From the NCBI GenBank assembly GCA_003563005.1, contig PWTC01000080.1:1-36776 (forward strand): a stretch of DNA of 36,776 bases, given 5' to 3'. This document shows, in pieces, positions 8,267 through 17,691 of the stretch. The DNA comes from Candidatus Acetothermia bacterium (GTDB taxonomy: Bacteria > Bipolaricaulota > Bipolaricaulia > Bipolaricaulales > Bipolaricaulaceae). The notes beneath the pieces were generated by a model. The model saw only the letters and a list, made by a program, of their open reading frames with translations, did not search any database and had not been told where the DNA came from. The position numbers were made by a program, and so were the translations under genes. The first letter of the stretch is position 1; each line of letters begins with the position of its first letter.

Positions 8267-8294
8267 AGGATACGGCATCCGGCGCGCGCGGCAA
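8267..8294 (-). promoter_or_regulatory. Candidate sigma-70-type promoter for dnaX
   Basis: On the minus strand TTGCCG (8289-8294) and TATCCT (8267-8272) are 16 bp apart, 18 bp upstream of the dnaX start at 8249. This leaves room for the GGAGGAG ribosome site in a short leader. The -10 is a moderate match. Confidence 0.5.
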
Positions 8295-8313
8295 ACGGTT
8301 TCCTAAGACGGGC

Positions 8314-9420
8314 TTACAGACCTGAGGGAAGGGACAGGCGCACAGAACCCTTGAGCTGTGCCAGTCCGACGGTGTCGAGGGACATGTGCGTCGATAGCTC
8401 CACACTGGCAGACACGTGAACGCGAAAGCCTAGATCGAGGCGACTCCAGGTCAAGATGGGAGGCCCTTGTTGAAGGAACAGGATGGAGTAGGCCGTGCCG
8501 AAGTCCCGCAGTAGCTGCACCGAGAGGCGCACACGATGAGGGTCATCGAGAAGATCGTACTCCCCCAGGTCGATGACCAGTTCGATGTGCGCGCCCGGTG
8601 GGCCCCCCTCCAGTACGATGCCCTCGAGAAGTACGCTGTGAAGGACGAGCGGTGGGCTCCAGAGCACGTCGAAGTAGAGGACGAGGCAGCCGGCAGCGAT
8701 GCGCAGTTCGGGCCAGACGCGGAGCGTGTTGCCGTGCGGAGCGAATTCCTGTTCCAGTTTGATCACCAGCCAGCCCAACGGGACCTCACCGGAGAGAAGC
8801 GCGGACTGGAAACCCCACGGCCATGTGAGGACCGTTTCCAGGCGCCACATGTGCAGCCACAGTGCGAGCTCCGCCTCGCGGAAGTCGAGCCCCCATGCTC
8901 CCATGCCTGGCGTGAACTCACCTTCCGCAGTTCGCCAGTAGCCCGGACGGCTCAGAGACAGGTTCGTTCGTGACGCTCCGAGGTCGATGGAGGCCGACCA
9001 ACCTGCGGGGTACTCCTCGGGCCATCCGATGCGCAGCCAACTGCCCCAACTGAGAACGCCCGATCCGTCGGCGTCGGCCCACACCAAGACGCTCCGCGCG
9101 GTGTGCCCACCAGCGGCGACGCCGAACTCGACCTGCACATACCGTAGCTGCGAGTCCCCCGGATCCCACCAGGTGCGCCATCCGCCTGCCAGGCCGCTGC
9201 CGGAGAACATGGCCGTCCCCCCTGCCCACACCGGATTTTCCGCCTCGCCGAGGGCGGCGAGCCCGAGCTGTGCGGGGCCGAGGGAGAGCTCTCCGTGAAG
9301 ATCCCAACCCGGGAGTAGGCCAGGTTCCCAGATGAACCCCATGAAGGCGGTGGCTTCGGTGGCCGCAGCCGCCGTCCCCAGGCAGCACACCAAGATCAGT
9401 GTTAGCCTTACTGTGCTCAT
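8314..9420 (-). CDS. Predicted exported beta-rich protein, unknown function
   Basis: This protein has 368 residues and no domain I recognise. It starts with a signal peptide (MSTVRLTLILVCCLGTAAAA, then TEATAFMGF) and continues as alternating amphipathic strands rich in Trp, Gly and Leu, with short turns such as WADADGSG. This suggests a secreted or outer-membrane beta protein. The ATG at 9420 is chosen because the signal peptide begins there. The frame stays open upstream, but that part is antisense to trmY. There is no Shine-Dalgarno. It resembles in style the exported proteins at 12135-12872, 17692-18195 and 20674-21777. Confidence 0.6.
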   Translation of the reverse strand: MSTVRLTLILVCCLGTAAAATEATAFMGFIWEPGLLPGWDLHGELSLGPAQLGLAALGEAENPVWAGGTAMFSGSGLAGGWRTWWDPGDSQLRYVQVEFGVAAGGHTARSVLVWADADGSGVLSWGSWLRIGWPEEYPAGWSASIDLGASRTNLSLSRPGYWRTAEGEFTPGMGAWGLDFREAELALWLHMWRLETVLTWPWGFQSALLSGEVPLGWLVIKLEQEFAPHGNTLRVWPELRIAAGCLVLYFDVLWSPPLVLHSVLLEGIVLEGGPPGAHIELVIDLGEYDLLDDPHRVRLSVQLLRDFGTAYSILFLQQGPPILTWSRLDLGFRVHVSASVELSTHMSLDTVGLAQLKGSVRLSLPSGL

Positions 9421-9486
9421 GCGTACTGGGAGCCTAGCAGGTGCACGGTCGCGCCCGACCGGCATGTGTCCGACGCCGGTGCCCTG

Positions 9487-9516
9487 TTGGTCCCCGCCTG
9501 ACGGGCCAAGTACCAT
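9487..9516 (+). promoter_or_regulatory. Promoter for trmY, probably giving a leaderless transcript
   Basis: TTGGTC (9487-9492) and TACCAT (9511-9516) are 18 bp apart. The -10 ends six bases before the trmY ATG at 9523, and there is no Shine-Dalgarno, so transcription would begin at or next to the start codon. Confidence 0.5.
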
Positions 9517-9522
9517 CGTCGT

Positions 9523-10122
9523 ATGCGCACCTTCGTCGTCGTGAGCCACACAGCGCCGCTGGAAGGGGACTTCTCCTTGTCGGACCTTCCGGGTGGGGCA
9601 GGGAGGATCGACATCCTGTGCCGTTGCGCTACGGAGGCGTTTCTCCTTTCCCATGGGATACGCAAGGACGTGCGGTTGATCTTCGCCATCCGGGACCAGC
9701 TGATCATCACCCTTGAGGGCGCCTGGCTCCGGCATCTCAACCCCGACGAGCGCTCGACTGCGGCACTCTTGCGCAAGGCGATCAGCCGCGGCGCAGGGCT
9801 CGGACCGGGAGAAGTGGCGCGCTCCACGAGTGGCATCACCGTACGCGCCGGTGGCCTGAACGACGTCATCGCCGAACTCGGCGAGGCGGGGAGGCAACCC
9901 TACCTCCTCGAAGAGGAGGGTCTGCTCCTGCGACGGGCGGAGCTCACCCCGGGCGCGGCTTTCGTGCTGTCGGATCACCGGGATTTCGAGCCGGAGGAGC
10001 GCGCGCTACTGGATACATGTCCTCGGCTGTCCGTGGGGCCGCGATCCCTCCACGGTCATCAGTGTATTACGTTGGTACACTCCGAACTGGATCTGAGGGA
10101 GGCAGGATGGACAGATGGGTGA
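9523..10122 (+). CDS. trmY: TrmY-like tRNA pseudouridine-54 N1-methyltransferase
   Basis: The product is 199 residues and resembles the TrmY (DUF358, SPOUT) family along its length. The N-terminal part reads MRTFVVVSH, FSLSDLPGGAGRIDILCRC and AFLLSHGIRKDV; the middle has LRHLNPDERSTAALLRKAI; the C-terminal SAM-binding knot has LSVGPRSLHGHQCITLVH. TrmY methylates pseudouridine 54 of tRNA to m1-psi. It is mainly archaeal and known from few bacteria. No pseudouridine synthase of the Pus10 type is seen here. The gene overlaps the next one by 16 bp. Family assignment is firm; the substrate in this organism is inferred. Confidence 0.8.
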   Translation: MRTFVVVSHTAPLEGDFSLSDLPGGAGRIDILCRCATEAFLLSHGIRKDVRLIFAIRDQLIITLEGAWLRHLNPDERSTAALLRKAISRGAGLGPGEVARSTSGITVRAGGLNDVIAELGEAGRQPYLLEEEGLLLRRAELTPGAAFVLSDHRDFEPEERALLDTCPRLSVGPRSLHGHQCITLVHSELDLREAGWTDG

Positions 10123-10355
10123 CGCTTTTCGCAGCCATCGGGGAGGTCGAGGCGAACCTCGTGGCGGGGTTTCTCGCGGGTGAAGGCATCGAGGTCCAGT
10201 TCCGCACGCATGTGCCGCCGTCCGTCTACCCGGTGACGGCCGACGGCCTGGCGGAGGTGCAAGTGCTCGTCCCGGAAGCGCAACTCGAGCAGGCACGGGC
10301 CGCGCTCGAGGCCTACCGGCAGGCGCCCGATGACAGGGCGGACGAGGGCAGTTAG
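10107..10355 (+). CDS. DUF2007-like small protein
   Basis: This is an 82-residue protein. The pattern WVTLFAAIGEVEANLVAGFLAGEGIEVQ followed later by VQVLVPEAQLEQARAAL matches the small DUF2007 ('putative signal transducing') fold, a ferredoxin-like domain of unknown role. The ATG at 10107 has GAGGGAGGCAGG just upstream, and the gene starts inside the end of trmY, so it is in the same operon. A longer frame opens at 10017 but lies within trmY. Acidic C-terminal tail. Confidence 0.7.
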   Translation: MDRWVTLFAAIGEVEANLVAGFLAGEGIEVQFRTHVPPSVYPVTADGLAEVQVLVPEAQLEQARAALEAYRQAPDDRADEGS

Positions 10356-10369
10356 TCCGCCGTTCCCGA

Positions 10370-11014
10370 ATGGATAGACATACACTGGCCGAGCAGCGCG
10401 CCTCGCTTGTGCAATCCCTGCACCGTGAAGGGATACACGATGAGCGGGTGCTGGCTGCCATGGGACGTGTGCCACGGCACGCCTTCGTACCGCCCGACTT
10501 GGCGCCCTGGGCCTACGAGGACCGCCCGCTTCCCATAGGCGGAGGGCAGACCATCTCACAGCCCTTCATCGTCGCCCTGTCCGCGCAGGTGCTCGAGGTC
10601 ACCCCCGGCGATCGCGTGCTTGAGGTGGGCACGGGCTCGGGGTACCAGGCGGCGGTGCTGGCTGAACTCGGTGCACGTGTGTACACGGTCGAGCGATTGC
10701 CAGAGCTCTCCGAGACGGCGGCGAAACTGCTCGCCTCCCTCGGGTATACGGACATCGCGTTTCGGGTCGCCGACGGCACCAAGGGCTGGCCGGAGGAGGC
10801 GCCCTTCTCAGGGATCGTGGTGACCGCGGCGGCGCCGGACATCCCTCGTTCGCTGGTGAGGCAACTTGTGGAAGGGGGCAGGATGGTGATTCCTGTCGGG
10901 CCTCGCGCGTATCAGCAGCTCGTCCTGGTACGTCTGGAGGGGGGCGAGCCTGTGGAATCCGTGCTCTGTCCCTGTACGTTCGTGCCGCTCATCGGGGAGG
11001 AGGGATGGCGTTGA
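10370..11014 (+). CDS. pcm: Protein-L-isoaspartate O-methyltransferase
   Basis: The 214-residue enzyme repairs isomerised Asp/Asn residues in aged proteins by SAM-dependent methylation. Family motifs are RVPRHAFVP, GGGQTISQPFIVALS (substrate loop) and motif I EVGTGSGYQAAVLAEL at about 85-100, then VVTAAAPDIP and GGRMVIPVG. All expected parts are present. The ATG at 10370 has no Shine-Dalgarno and lies 15 bp after the DUF2007 stop. The end overlaps the threonine aldolase start by 10 bp, so the four genes from trmY onward are probably one message. Confidence 0.93.
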   Translation: MDRHTLAEQRASLVQSLHREGIHDERVLAAMGRVPRHAFVPPDLAPWAYEDRPLPIGGGQTISQPFIVALSAQVLEVTPGDRVLEVGTGSGYQAAVLAELGARVYTVERLPELSETAAKLLASLGYTDIAFRVADGTKGWPEEAPFSGIVVTAAAPDIPRSLVRQLVEGGRMVIPVGPRAYQQLVLVRLEGGEPVESVLCPCTFVPLIGEEGWR

Positions 11015-12051
11015 TCGATCTCAGGTCGGACACGGTGACCCGTCCCACTCCCGCCATGCGAGCGGCGATGGCCGCAGCGGCGGTGGGGGACGATGTCTAC
11101 GGAGAGGATCCGACCACGCGCGCCCTGGAGGACATGGCTGCACGGCTCATGGGGATGGAAGCAGCCCTGTTCGTCCCCTCGGGAACCATGGGCAACCAGA
11201 TCGCGGTGGCCTGTCATACCAACCCCGGGGACGAGGTGCTGCTGGAGGCCTCGTCGCACATCCTGCAGGTTGAACTGGGCATGATGGCGCGCTTTTCGGG
11301 GGTCATGCCCCATCCCCTCGTAGGGGTGGACGGCGCGTTCACCGCCCGGCAGGTGGAGGAAGCGGTTCGCCCTGATGTCTACTACTTGGCACCGACGGGC
11401 CTGGTCTGTGTGGAGAACACGCACAATGCCGCAGGCGGAACGGTCTGGCCCCGTGCGCGCGTGGAGGCGGTCGTCGCTGCGGCACACGCCTGCGGGGTGC
11501 CGGTCCACGTGGACGGGGCCCGGATCCTCAACGCGCAGGCCGCCACCGGTGTCGCCGCCCGAGAGCTCCTTGCCGGCGCGGATTCGGTGATGTTCTGCCT
11601 GTCCAAAGGACTGGGCTGTCCGGTGGGTTCTCTCCTGTGCGGCTCGAGGCGCTTCGTCAAGTCCGCCCGACGTGTGCGCAAGGCGCTTGGCGGAGGTATG
11701 CGCCAGGTCGGCATCCTCGCCGCGGCGGGTCTCTACGCTCTGGAGCACCATGTGGAGCGGCTGGCCGACGACCACGTCAATGCGCGCGTGCTCGCAGAAG
11801 AGCTGGGCGGTCTTGCTGGACTGCGGATCTCCCCTCCCCAGACGAACATCGTGCTGCTCGAGCTTACCGGAGATGTGGCCGCGGCGGACGTCTGCGCACG
11901 CCTGCGGGCCCGCGGCGTGCTCGCTTCCCCGGCGGGAGCCGGAGCCGATCGACGTAGAATCCGTATGGTGACGCATTTGGACGTCGATCGCGCCTCTGTG
12001 CTTAGGACAGCTGACCTGGTGGCGCAGGAACTCCGCGCCCCAGGAGTGTGA
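11005..12051 (+). CDS. ltaE: Low-specificity L-threonine aldolase
   Basis: The 348-residue PLP enzyme splits L-threonine or allo-threonine to glycine and acetaldehyde. The N-terminus MALIDLRSDTVTRPTPAMR is typical. PLP-site features are FVPSGTMGNQIA, the HVDGAR motif (168-173) and Lys201 in CLSKGLGCPVGS, where the cofactor would form its Schiff base. Length fits the family. The ATG has GGAGGAGGG upstream. It is the last gene of the trmY-DUF2007-pcm unit. Substrate preference (L- or L-allo) cannot be read here. Confidence 0.92.
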   Translation: MALIDLRSDTVTRPTPAMRAAMAAAAVGDDVYGEDPTTRALEDMAARLMGMEAALFVPSGTMGNQIAVACHTNPGDEVLLEASSHILQVELGMMARFSGVMPHPLVGVDGAFTARQVEEAVRPDVYYLAPTGLVCVENTHNAAGGTVWPRARVEAVVAAAHACGVPVHVDGARILNAQAATGVAARELLAGADSVMFCLSKGLGCPVGSLLCGSRRFVKSARRVRKALGGGMRQVGILAAAGLYALEHHVERLADDHVNARVLAEELGGLAGLRISPPQTNIVLLELTGDVAAADVCARLRARGVLASPAGAGADRRRIRMVTHLDVDRASVLRTADLVAQELRAPGV

Positions 12052-12134
12052 CAAACCCCCCTCCCGCGCGTCGGCCCTGTCCTCGTGAACTCCCCCGCAG
12101 GGGCGTAGCCTGCGTCACGAGGGAGGCGAACGTG

Positions 12135-12872
12135 ATGCGCACCATCCTGCTTGTTGTGTTGCTAGGGGTGACCCTTCCCGCGAGCGCACTCACGCTCACG
12201 GTCGGTTCGACGGGCCAATGGCACATGGCTGTCCAGGCGGACATCAACACCTTTGTCATCCTTGCCAACGCAACGATCGGTTATGTGAACGCACGCGCGG
12301 ACGTCGAGGGAAGCATCTCGCTGATGACCCCCCTCCGAGGGGGGCCCGGAGTGAGCCTGCGACAGTCGATCGGCGGCGTCTTCTCCTTGGGAGGGCAGTT
12401 GCTGATGTTGCGGGACGGCACGCACACCTCCGGCACGTGGAGCCAGGGAGCCCAGAGCTATGAGGTGGAACTGGACATCGACGTGGGCCTCCTGGGCGGG
12501 CTGATCGAGGTGAGCCTGGCGGCCTTCGACGGCGTCGTCGAGCTCTCGGCGGCCGGAGGATGGGCGGCCGCCTGGGTGCGCTACACGGGGGCCTTCGCAC
12601 TTCCCGGGGGATGGGAACTCCCGTTCCAGCCGCGGACGGGCGAGGCGGTGTACCGTGCTTCCAGTTTCCTGGGTCAGGTCGCGGTACGCGTGAGCTTGCC
12701 CATTCGCCCTGGGTTCAACGTGGGAACGGAAGCCGGGCTGCGGTATGCCGCGTTTGGGGTGCCGCAGGCGGAAGGTGTGGCGATGGATCTCGACCGGGAT
12801 GGAGCAGGCGATCGTCTGGACATGAGCGGCCTGTGGATCGGATTGACGATCTCGGTTGCGTTTGCACTGTAG
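12135..12872 (+). CDS. Predicted exported beta-barrel-like protein, unknown function
   Basis: This protein is 245 residues with a signal peptide (MRTILLVVLLGVTLPASA, cleavage before LTLTVGS) and then repeated amphipathic strands rich in Gly and Val. It ends LWIGLTISVAFAL. A short acidic loop, DLDRDGAGDRLD, lies near the end and resembles a calcium-binding turn. No family is recognised. The ATG at 12135 follows GAGGGAGG by about eight bases; a GTG directly before it is also possible. It precedes the three PKD lipoproteins on the same strand and may be expressed with them. Confidence 0.6.
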   Translation: MRTILLVVLLGVTLPASALTLTVGSTGQWHMAVQADINTFVILANATIGYVNARADVEGSISLMTPLRGGPGVSLRQSIGGVFSLGGQLLMLRDGTHTSGTWSQGAQSYEVELDIDVGLLGGLIEVSLAAFDGVVELSAAGGWAAAWVRYTGAFALPGGWELPFQPRTGEAVYRASSFLGQVAVRVSLPIRPGFNVGTEAGLRYAAFGVPQAEGVAMDLDRDGAGDRLDMSGLWIGLTISVAFAL

Positions 12873-12893
12873 GACCTGCGAGAGGAGGTGGGT

Positions 12894-13520
12894 ATGCGAG
12901 ACAGAAGGTTGCTCATGACGGGCACGTTCTTGGTGGGCGCTCTGGTCTTGATCCTTGCCGGTTGCACGAACAACTGGAGGTCGAGCCCGCCGCGTGCCCT
13001 GTTTGCCGTGCGCCCGGCCGAGGGCGAGGCGCCGCTCAACGTGACGTTCGATGGCTCGCTGTCGGTGGACCAAGGGGCGAAGATCGTGGAGTACGTATGG
13101 GAGTTCGGCGACGGGTCGCGCGCAGTGGGTCCGATCGTGTCGCACACCTATACGCGGGGCGGGACCTATAAAGTGAACCTGCGCGTGTTCGATGCGGCAG
13201 GCCAGTCGGACGAGCGCAGCACCGAGCTGCGCGTCCACCATCCCAAGCCGACCGCGGCGTTCAAATTCGCCCCGCAACGTCCTGCTACCGGCGAGACGAT
13301 CTGGTTCGATGCCAGCGATTCCTCGAGTCCCAACGGGCGTATCGTCGACTACCGGTGGTCGTTCGGGGACGGGGAGTGGTCGTCCGAGGGACCGGAGGTG
13401 CAGCACATGTACTGGTCGGGCATGACATACCCCGTGACCCTGACGATTACGGATGAGGTGGGGCAGAAGGACACCGTGACCCACAAGATCGAGGTCGTTG
13501 GAGGTACCCCATGCCGGTGA
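12894..13520 (+). CDS. PKD-repeat lipoprotein (first of three)
   Basis: The product is 208 residues. A lipoprotein signal ends in LILAGC with the lipidated Cys at residue 24. Two PKD domains follow, each with the family core: YVWEFGDGS with HTYTRGGTYKVNLRV in the first, and YRWSFGDGEW with QHMYWSGMTYPVTLTI in the second. PKD domains are Ig-like surface modules used in binding or spacing. No catalytic domain is attached. The ATG at 12894 has AGGAGG five bases upstream; a GTG at 12888 overlaps that site and is less likely. It overlaps the next PKD gene by 10 bp. Confidence 0.85.
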   Translation: MRDRRLLMTGTFLVGALVLILAGCTNNWRSSPPRALFAVRPAEGEAPLNVTFDGSLSVDQGAKIVEYVWEFGDGSRAVGPIVSHTYTRGGTYKVNLRVFDAAGQSDERSTELRVHHPKPTAAFKFAPQRPATGETIWFDASDSSSPNGRIVDYRWSFGDGEWSSEGPEVQHMYWSGMTYPVTLTITDEVGQKDTVTHKIEVVGGTPCR

Positions 13521-14152
13521 GAGGCAAGCGCTGGCGCCGAGGGGGGATCCTGGCGCTGCTGGCCCTCGTGGTCGGCCTGGCCGGTTGCCTTCCCGACCGG
13601 ACGCAGACCGGCACCATGGCGGTCATCCGGGCGGAACCCAGCCAGGGCCTGGCTCCCTTGGACGTGAGCTTCGATGCAGGTGCCTCCAGGGATCCCCAGG
13701 GGGAGATCACCGAGTGGCTATGGGACTTCGGAGACGGCTCGGGGGTCGTATCGGGGCGCAGTGTGGAACATACGTTCTCCGTGCCAGGTGTGTACGTCGT
13801 GACCCTGGTCGTCGTCGGGGAGTCGGGCGTGGGGCGCGATAACATGACCATCCGCACGGTCAACAATCCCCCCACGGCACGGATCTCCTTTCAGCCACGC
13901 GATCCTTTCGAGGATGAGCTCATCATCTTCGATGGCTCGGGATCTTCCGATATCGACGGTGAGATCGTCGAATGGGACTGGGAGTTCGGTGACGGCGCTT
14001 CTGGATCAGGCGAATACGCGACGCACACCTACGACTCGCCCGGGGACTACCGGGTGCGCCTCACGGTCCGTGACGACCAGGGCGCCGAGGATACCACGTG
14101 GGCCAACGTGAACGTCCGGCCGTGTCCGGGCGGAAACTGCGGACGCAGGTAG
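13511..14152 (+). CDS. PKD-repeat lipoprotein (second of three)
   Basis: The product is 213 residues with a basic N-region and lipobox VVGLAGC (Cys26). Two PKD repeats are seen: EWLWDFGDGSG with HTFSVPGVYVVTLVV, and EWDWEFGDGASG with HTYDSPGDYRVRLTV. The tail PCPGGNCGRR holds two extra cysteines. The start overlaps the end of the first PKD gene, so both come from one message. A hairpin at 14176-14200 lies just after the stop. Likely anchored at the envelope surface; ligand unknown. Confidence 0.85.
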   Translation: MPVRGKRWRRGGILALLALVVGLAGCLPDRTQTGTMAVIRAEPSQGLAPLDVSFDAGASRDPQGEITEWLWDFGDGSGVVSGRSVEHTFSVPGVYVVTLVVVGESGVGRDNMTIRTVNNPPTARISFQPRDPFEDELIIFDGSGSSDIDGEIVEWDWEFGDGASGSGEYATHTYDSPGDYRVRLTVRDDQGAEDTTWANVNVRPCPGGNCGRR

Positions 14153-14175
14153 CGAGAGCCCGCTTCCGCGTGCGG

Positions 14176-14200
14176 CGAGGGGCGCTCGGAGCGCCCCTCG
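14176..14200 (+). terminator. Strong GC hairpin after the second PKD gene, probable terminator
   Basis: CGAGGGGCGC (14176-14185) pairs perfectly with GCGCCCCTCG (14191-14200) around the loop TCGGA, 23 bp after the stop at 14152. The following CTTCTGG is only weakly T-rich, so it may pause or end transcription inefficiently. Confidence 0.6.
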
Positions 14201-14229
14201 CTTCTGGTGGTGGTGGCAAATGGAGCGCA

Positions 14230-14235
14230 TATACT
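14230..14235 (+). promoter_or_regulatory. Candidate -10 box for the third PKD gene
   Basis: TATACT ends eight bases before the ATG at 14244, which has no Shine-Dalgarno. No clear -35 is seen. It lies right after the hairpin at 14176-14200, which suggests a new transcription start, possibly leaderless. Confidence 0.4.
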
Positions 14236-14243
14236 TGCAGGCT

Positions 14244-14885
14244 ATGAGAACGAAATTCGTGTTGCTGGCTATGTTGGTCTTGAGCATCGCTCTGGCGAGC
14301 TGCACGCGGCCCCCTGGACTGCAGGCAGTCATCCGGACGCAACCGCAGTCGGGCCGGGGACCCTACCCGCTCGAGGTGACGTTCGACGCCTCCGCGTCCC
14401 ACGGGGAGGCGATCTCCAGGTACGTCTGGGACCTGGGCAAACGTGAGAACGGGCACCACGAAGGCGCCGCCGAGGGGATGATCGTGCGCCACACGTATAC
14501 GGTGCCCGGGAAGTACACCGTCTACCTCACAGTGCGCGATGAGACGGGCAACACTGCGCAGACTTCCAGGACGATCGATGTACGCTCGCTCCCACCCGTC
14601 GCCCGCTTTGAGGTCCCCACACTGAACGCCGGCACGGTGCCGGCCAAGAGACGCGTCGAGTTCGACGCGAGCGCCTCCTATGATCCCGACGGCTCGGTTG
14701 AGTGGTATCACTGGGACTTCGGTGACGGATCCGCGATCGTCTCCACGCGCCAGCCCACGGTGAGCCACACGTACACCATGGTCGGCTGGACCACGGTGCG
14801 GCTGATCGTCGAGGACGACTTCGGGGACGAGTCCCCGCCGGAGACCCTGACCTTTCAAGTGCTCGCGCCCTGCTGTGGCGGGTGA
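14244..14885 (+). CDS. PKD-repeat lipoprotein (third of three)
   Basis: From the ATG at 14244 the product is 213 residues with a clean lipoprotein signal MRTKFVLLAMLVLSIALASC (Cys20). An ATG at 14220 is in frame but would put extra residues before the signal and would overlap the -10 box. Two PKD-like repeats follow. The first is altered (RYVWDLGKRENG in place of WDFGDG), with HTYTVPGKYTVYLTV. The second is canonical (WYHWDFGDGSA, HTYTMVGWTTVRLIV). The tail LAPCCGG has two cysteines. Its end overlaps the endonuclease V fusion gene by 11 bp, tying that repair gene to this message. Confidence 0.82.
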   Translation: MRTKFVLLAMLVLSIALASCTRPPGLQAVIRTQPQSGRGPYPLEVTFDASASHGEAISRYVWDLGKRENGHHEGAAEGMIVRHTYTVPGKYTVYLTVRDETGNTAQTSRTIDVRSLPPVARFEVPTLNAGTVPAKRRVEFDASASYDPDGSVEWYHWDFGDGSAIVSTRQPTVSHTYTMVGWTTVRLIVEDDFGDESPPETLTFQVLAPCCGG

Positions 14886-15837
14886 GCTGAGCGCACCGGA
14901 TCTCGTCGGGTACGCGGAGCGCCTGATCCGGTCCGTCCCTCCTGGGCGCGTGACGACGTTCCGCGCCCTGGCGGATGCGCTCGGGGATCGCAGCGCCGCG
15001 CGCTTCGTCGGTGCCTGGATCGCTGAGCTGGAGGCGCGCGGTGCGCCCGTCCACCGCGTCGTGTACGCCTCGGGGGAGGCGGGCCGCTCGGAGTTCGGCG
15101 ACAGCGCCGCCGCCCTCGCTCAGCTCAGGGCAGAGGGTGTACGGATCGTGGGGCAGGGCGTGGAGCCGCTTGAGGCGTACTTCTTCTGGGACTTCCCGGA
15201 TGACCGTCCCCTGGCACGCCTGCGGGAGGAACAGGAGGAGATCGCCGCGCGCGTGCAGCTGGAGCCGCTGGGGGAGATCGAATCCATCGCGGGCTTGGAC
15301 ATCGGATTTCGTGACGGTAGGGCCGTCGGCGTGTACTGCCTGTGCGGTTCGGATGGCGAACTCCTGGACTACGTGTGGGTGGAGGAGGAGGTCCGCTTCC
15401 CCTACGTCTCAGGCTACCTTAGCTGGCGGGAGCTGCCCTTGCATCTGGCGGCCGTCCGGAGGGCACATCAAGCCGGCCTTGCTGCCGATGTCCTTCTGGT
15501 AGACGGAAACGGAATCCTCCACCCCAGGAGGGCGGGCATCGCATCCCATCTTGGGGTGTTCGTCGATCATCCGACCGTTGGCGTGGCCAAGCGCCGTCTC
15601 TGCGGAGAGGTGAACACCGCAGGGATGGTGCTCGGCGAGTGGCGCCCGGTGGTGATGGGGGACGAGACGGTGGCCGGCGCCCTGCGGACAGGGAGGAATC
15701 AGACCCTGTTCGTGTCTCCGGGGCACCGCGCCGATGTCACCACGTCCCTGGCGCTGGTCTCGGACCTCACCCGGGGCGGGGTGCACCCCCCGCCGATACG
15801 CTGGGCCCACGAGCTCGCCGCGGAGGCCCTGGCCTGA
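14875..15837 (+). CDS. nfi: Alkyltransferase-like (Cys-less) domain fused to endonuclease V
   Basis: The product is 320 residues with two domains. Residues about 10-75 look like the DNA-binding domain of O6-alkylguanine-DNA alkyltransferase: IRSVPPGRVTTFRALADALG, ARFVGAWI and PVHRVVYASGEAG. The usual PCHRV reads PVHRV (Val59), so the methyl-acceptor Cys is gone, as in Atl proteins. Residues about 110-320 are endonuclease V, which nicks DNA beside deaminated bases such as inosine. Asp142 (AGLDIGF), Glu186 (LSWRELP), Asp210 and His216 (VDGNGILHP) match its catalytic residues. A fusion with an active alkyltransferase is known from Ferroplasma. The GTG start at 14875 overlaps the PKD gene. Confidence 0.88.
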   Translation: MAGELSAPDLVGYAERLIRSVPPGRVTTFRALADALGDRSAARFVGAWIAELEARGAPVHRVVYASGEAGRSEFGDSAAALAQLRAEGVRIVGQGVEPLEAYFFWDFPDDRPLARLREEQEEIAARVQLEPLGEIESIAGLDIGFRDGRAVGVYCLCGSDGELLDYVWVEEEVRFPYVSGYLSWRELPLHLAAVRRAHQAGLAADVLLVDGNGILHPRRAGIASHLGVFVDHPTVGVAKRRLCGEVNTAGMVLGEWRPVVMGDETVAGALRTGRNQTLFVSPGHRADVTTSLALVSDLTRGGVHPPPIRWAHELAAEALA

Positions 15838-15877
15838 GGGTGCAGTTGCGTCTCACGTTCTGTCTGCCTCGAGATGG

Positions 15878-17554
<1,677 letters not shown>

Positions 17555-17631
17555 GATCCCCTCCTGGTGCAAGGGATGGTAAGAAAGGCGCCGCAAGAGG
17601 ACAAGCACCGTGGCGCGCCAGTGCGAGTTTG

Positions 17632-17660
17632 TTGGCGTCACAGGCGAGCAGTGCTAGAAT
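17632..17660 (+). promoter_or_regulatory. Sigma-70-type promoter for the small exported protein
   Basis: TTGGCG (17632-17637) and TAGAAT (17655-17660) are separated by exactly 17 bp. The predicted start leaves a leader of about 25 bases with AAGGAGG before the ATG at 17692. Confidence 0.7.
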
Positions 17661-17691
17661 GCCGCACTTGCGTGACTTAAGGAGGCACAAC

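Noticed and set aside
9421-9978. Upstream extension of the exported-protein frame (8314-9420)
   Set aside because: The extra 186 codons are antisense to trmY, look non-coding and would bury the signal peptide.
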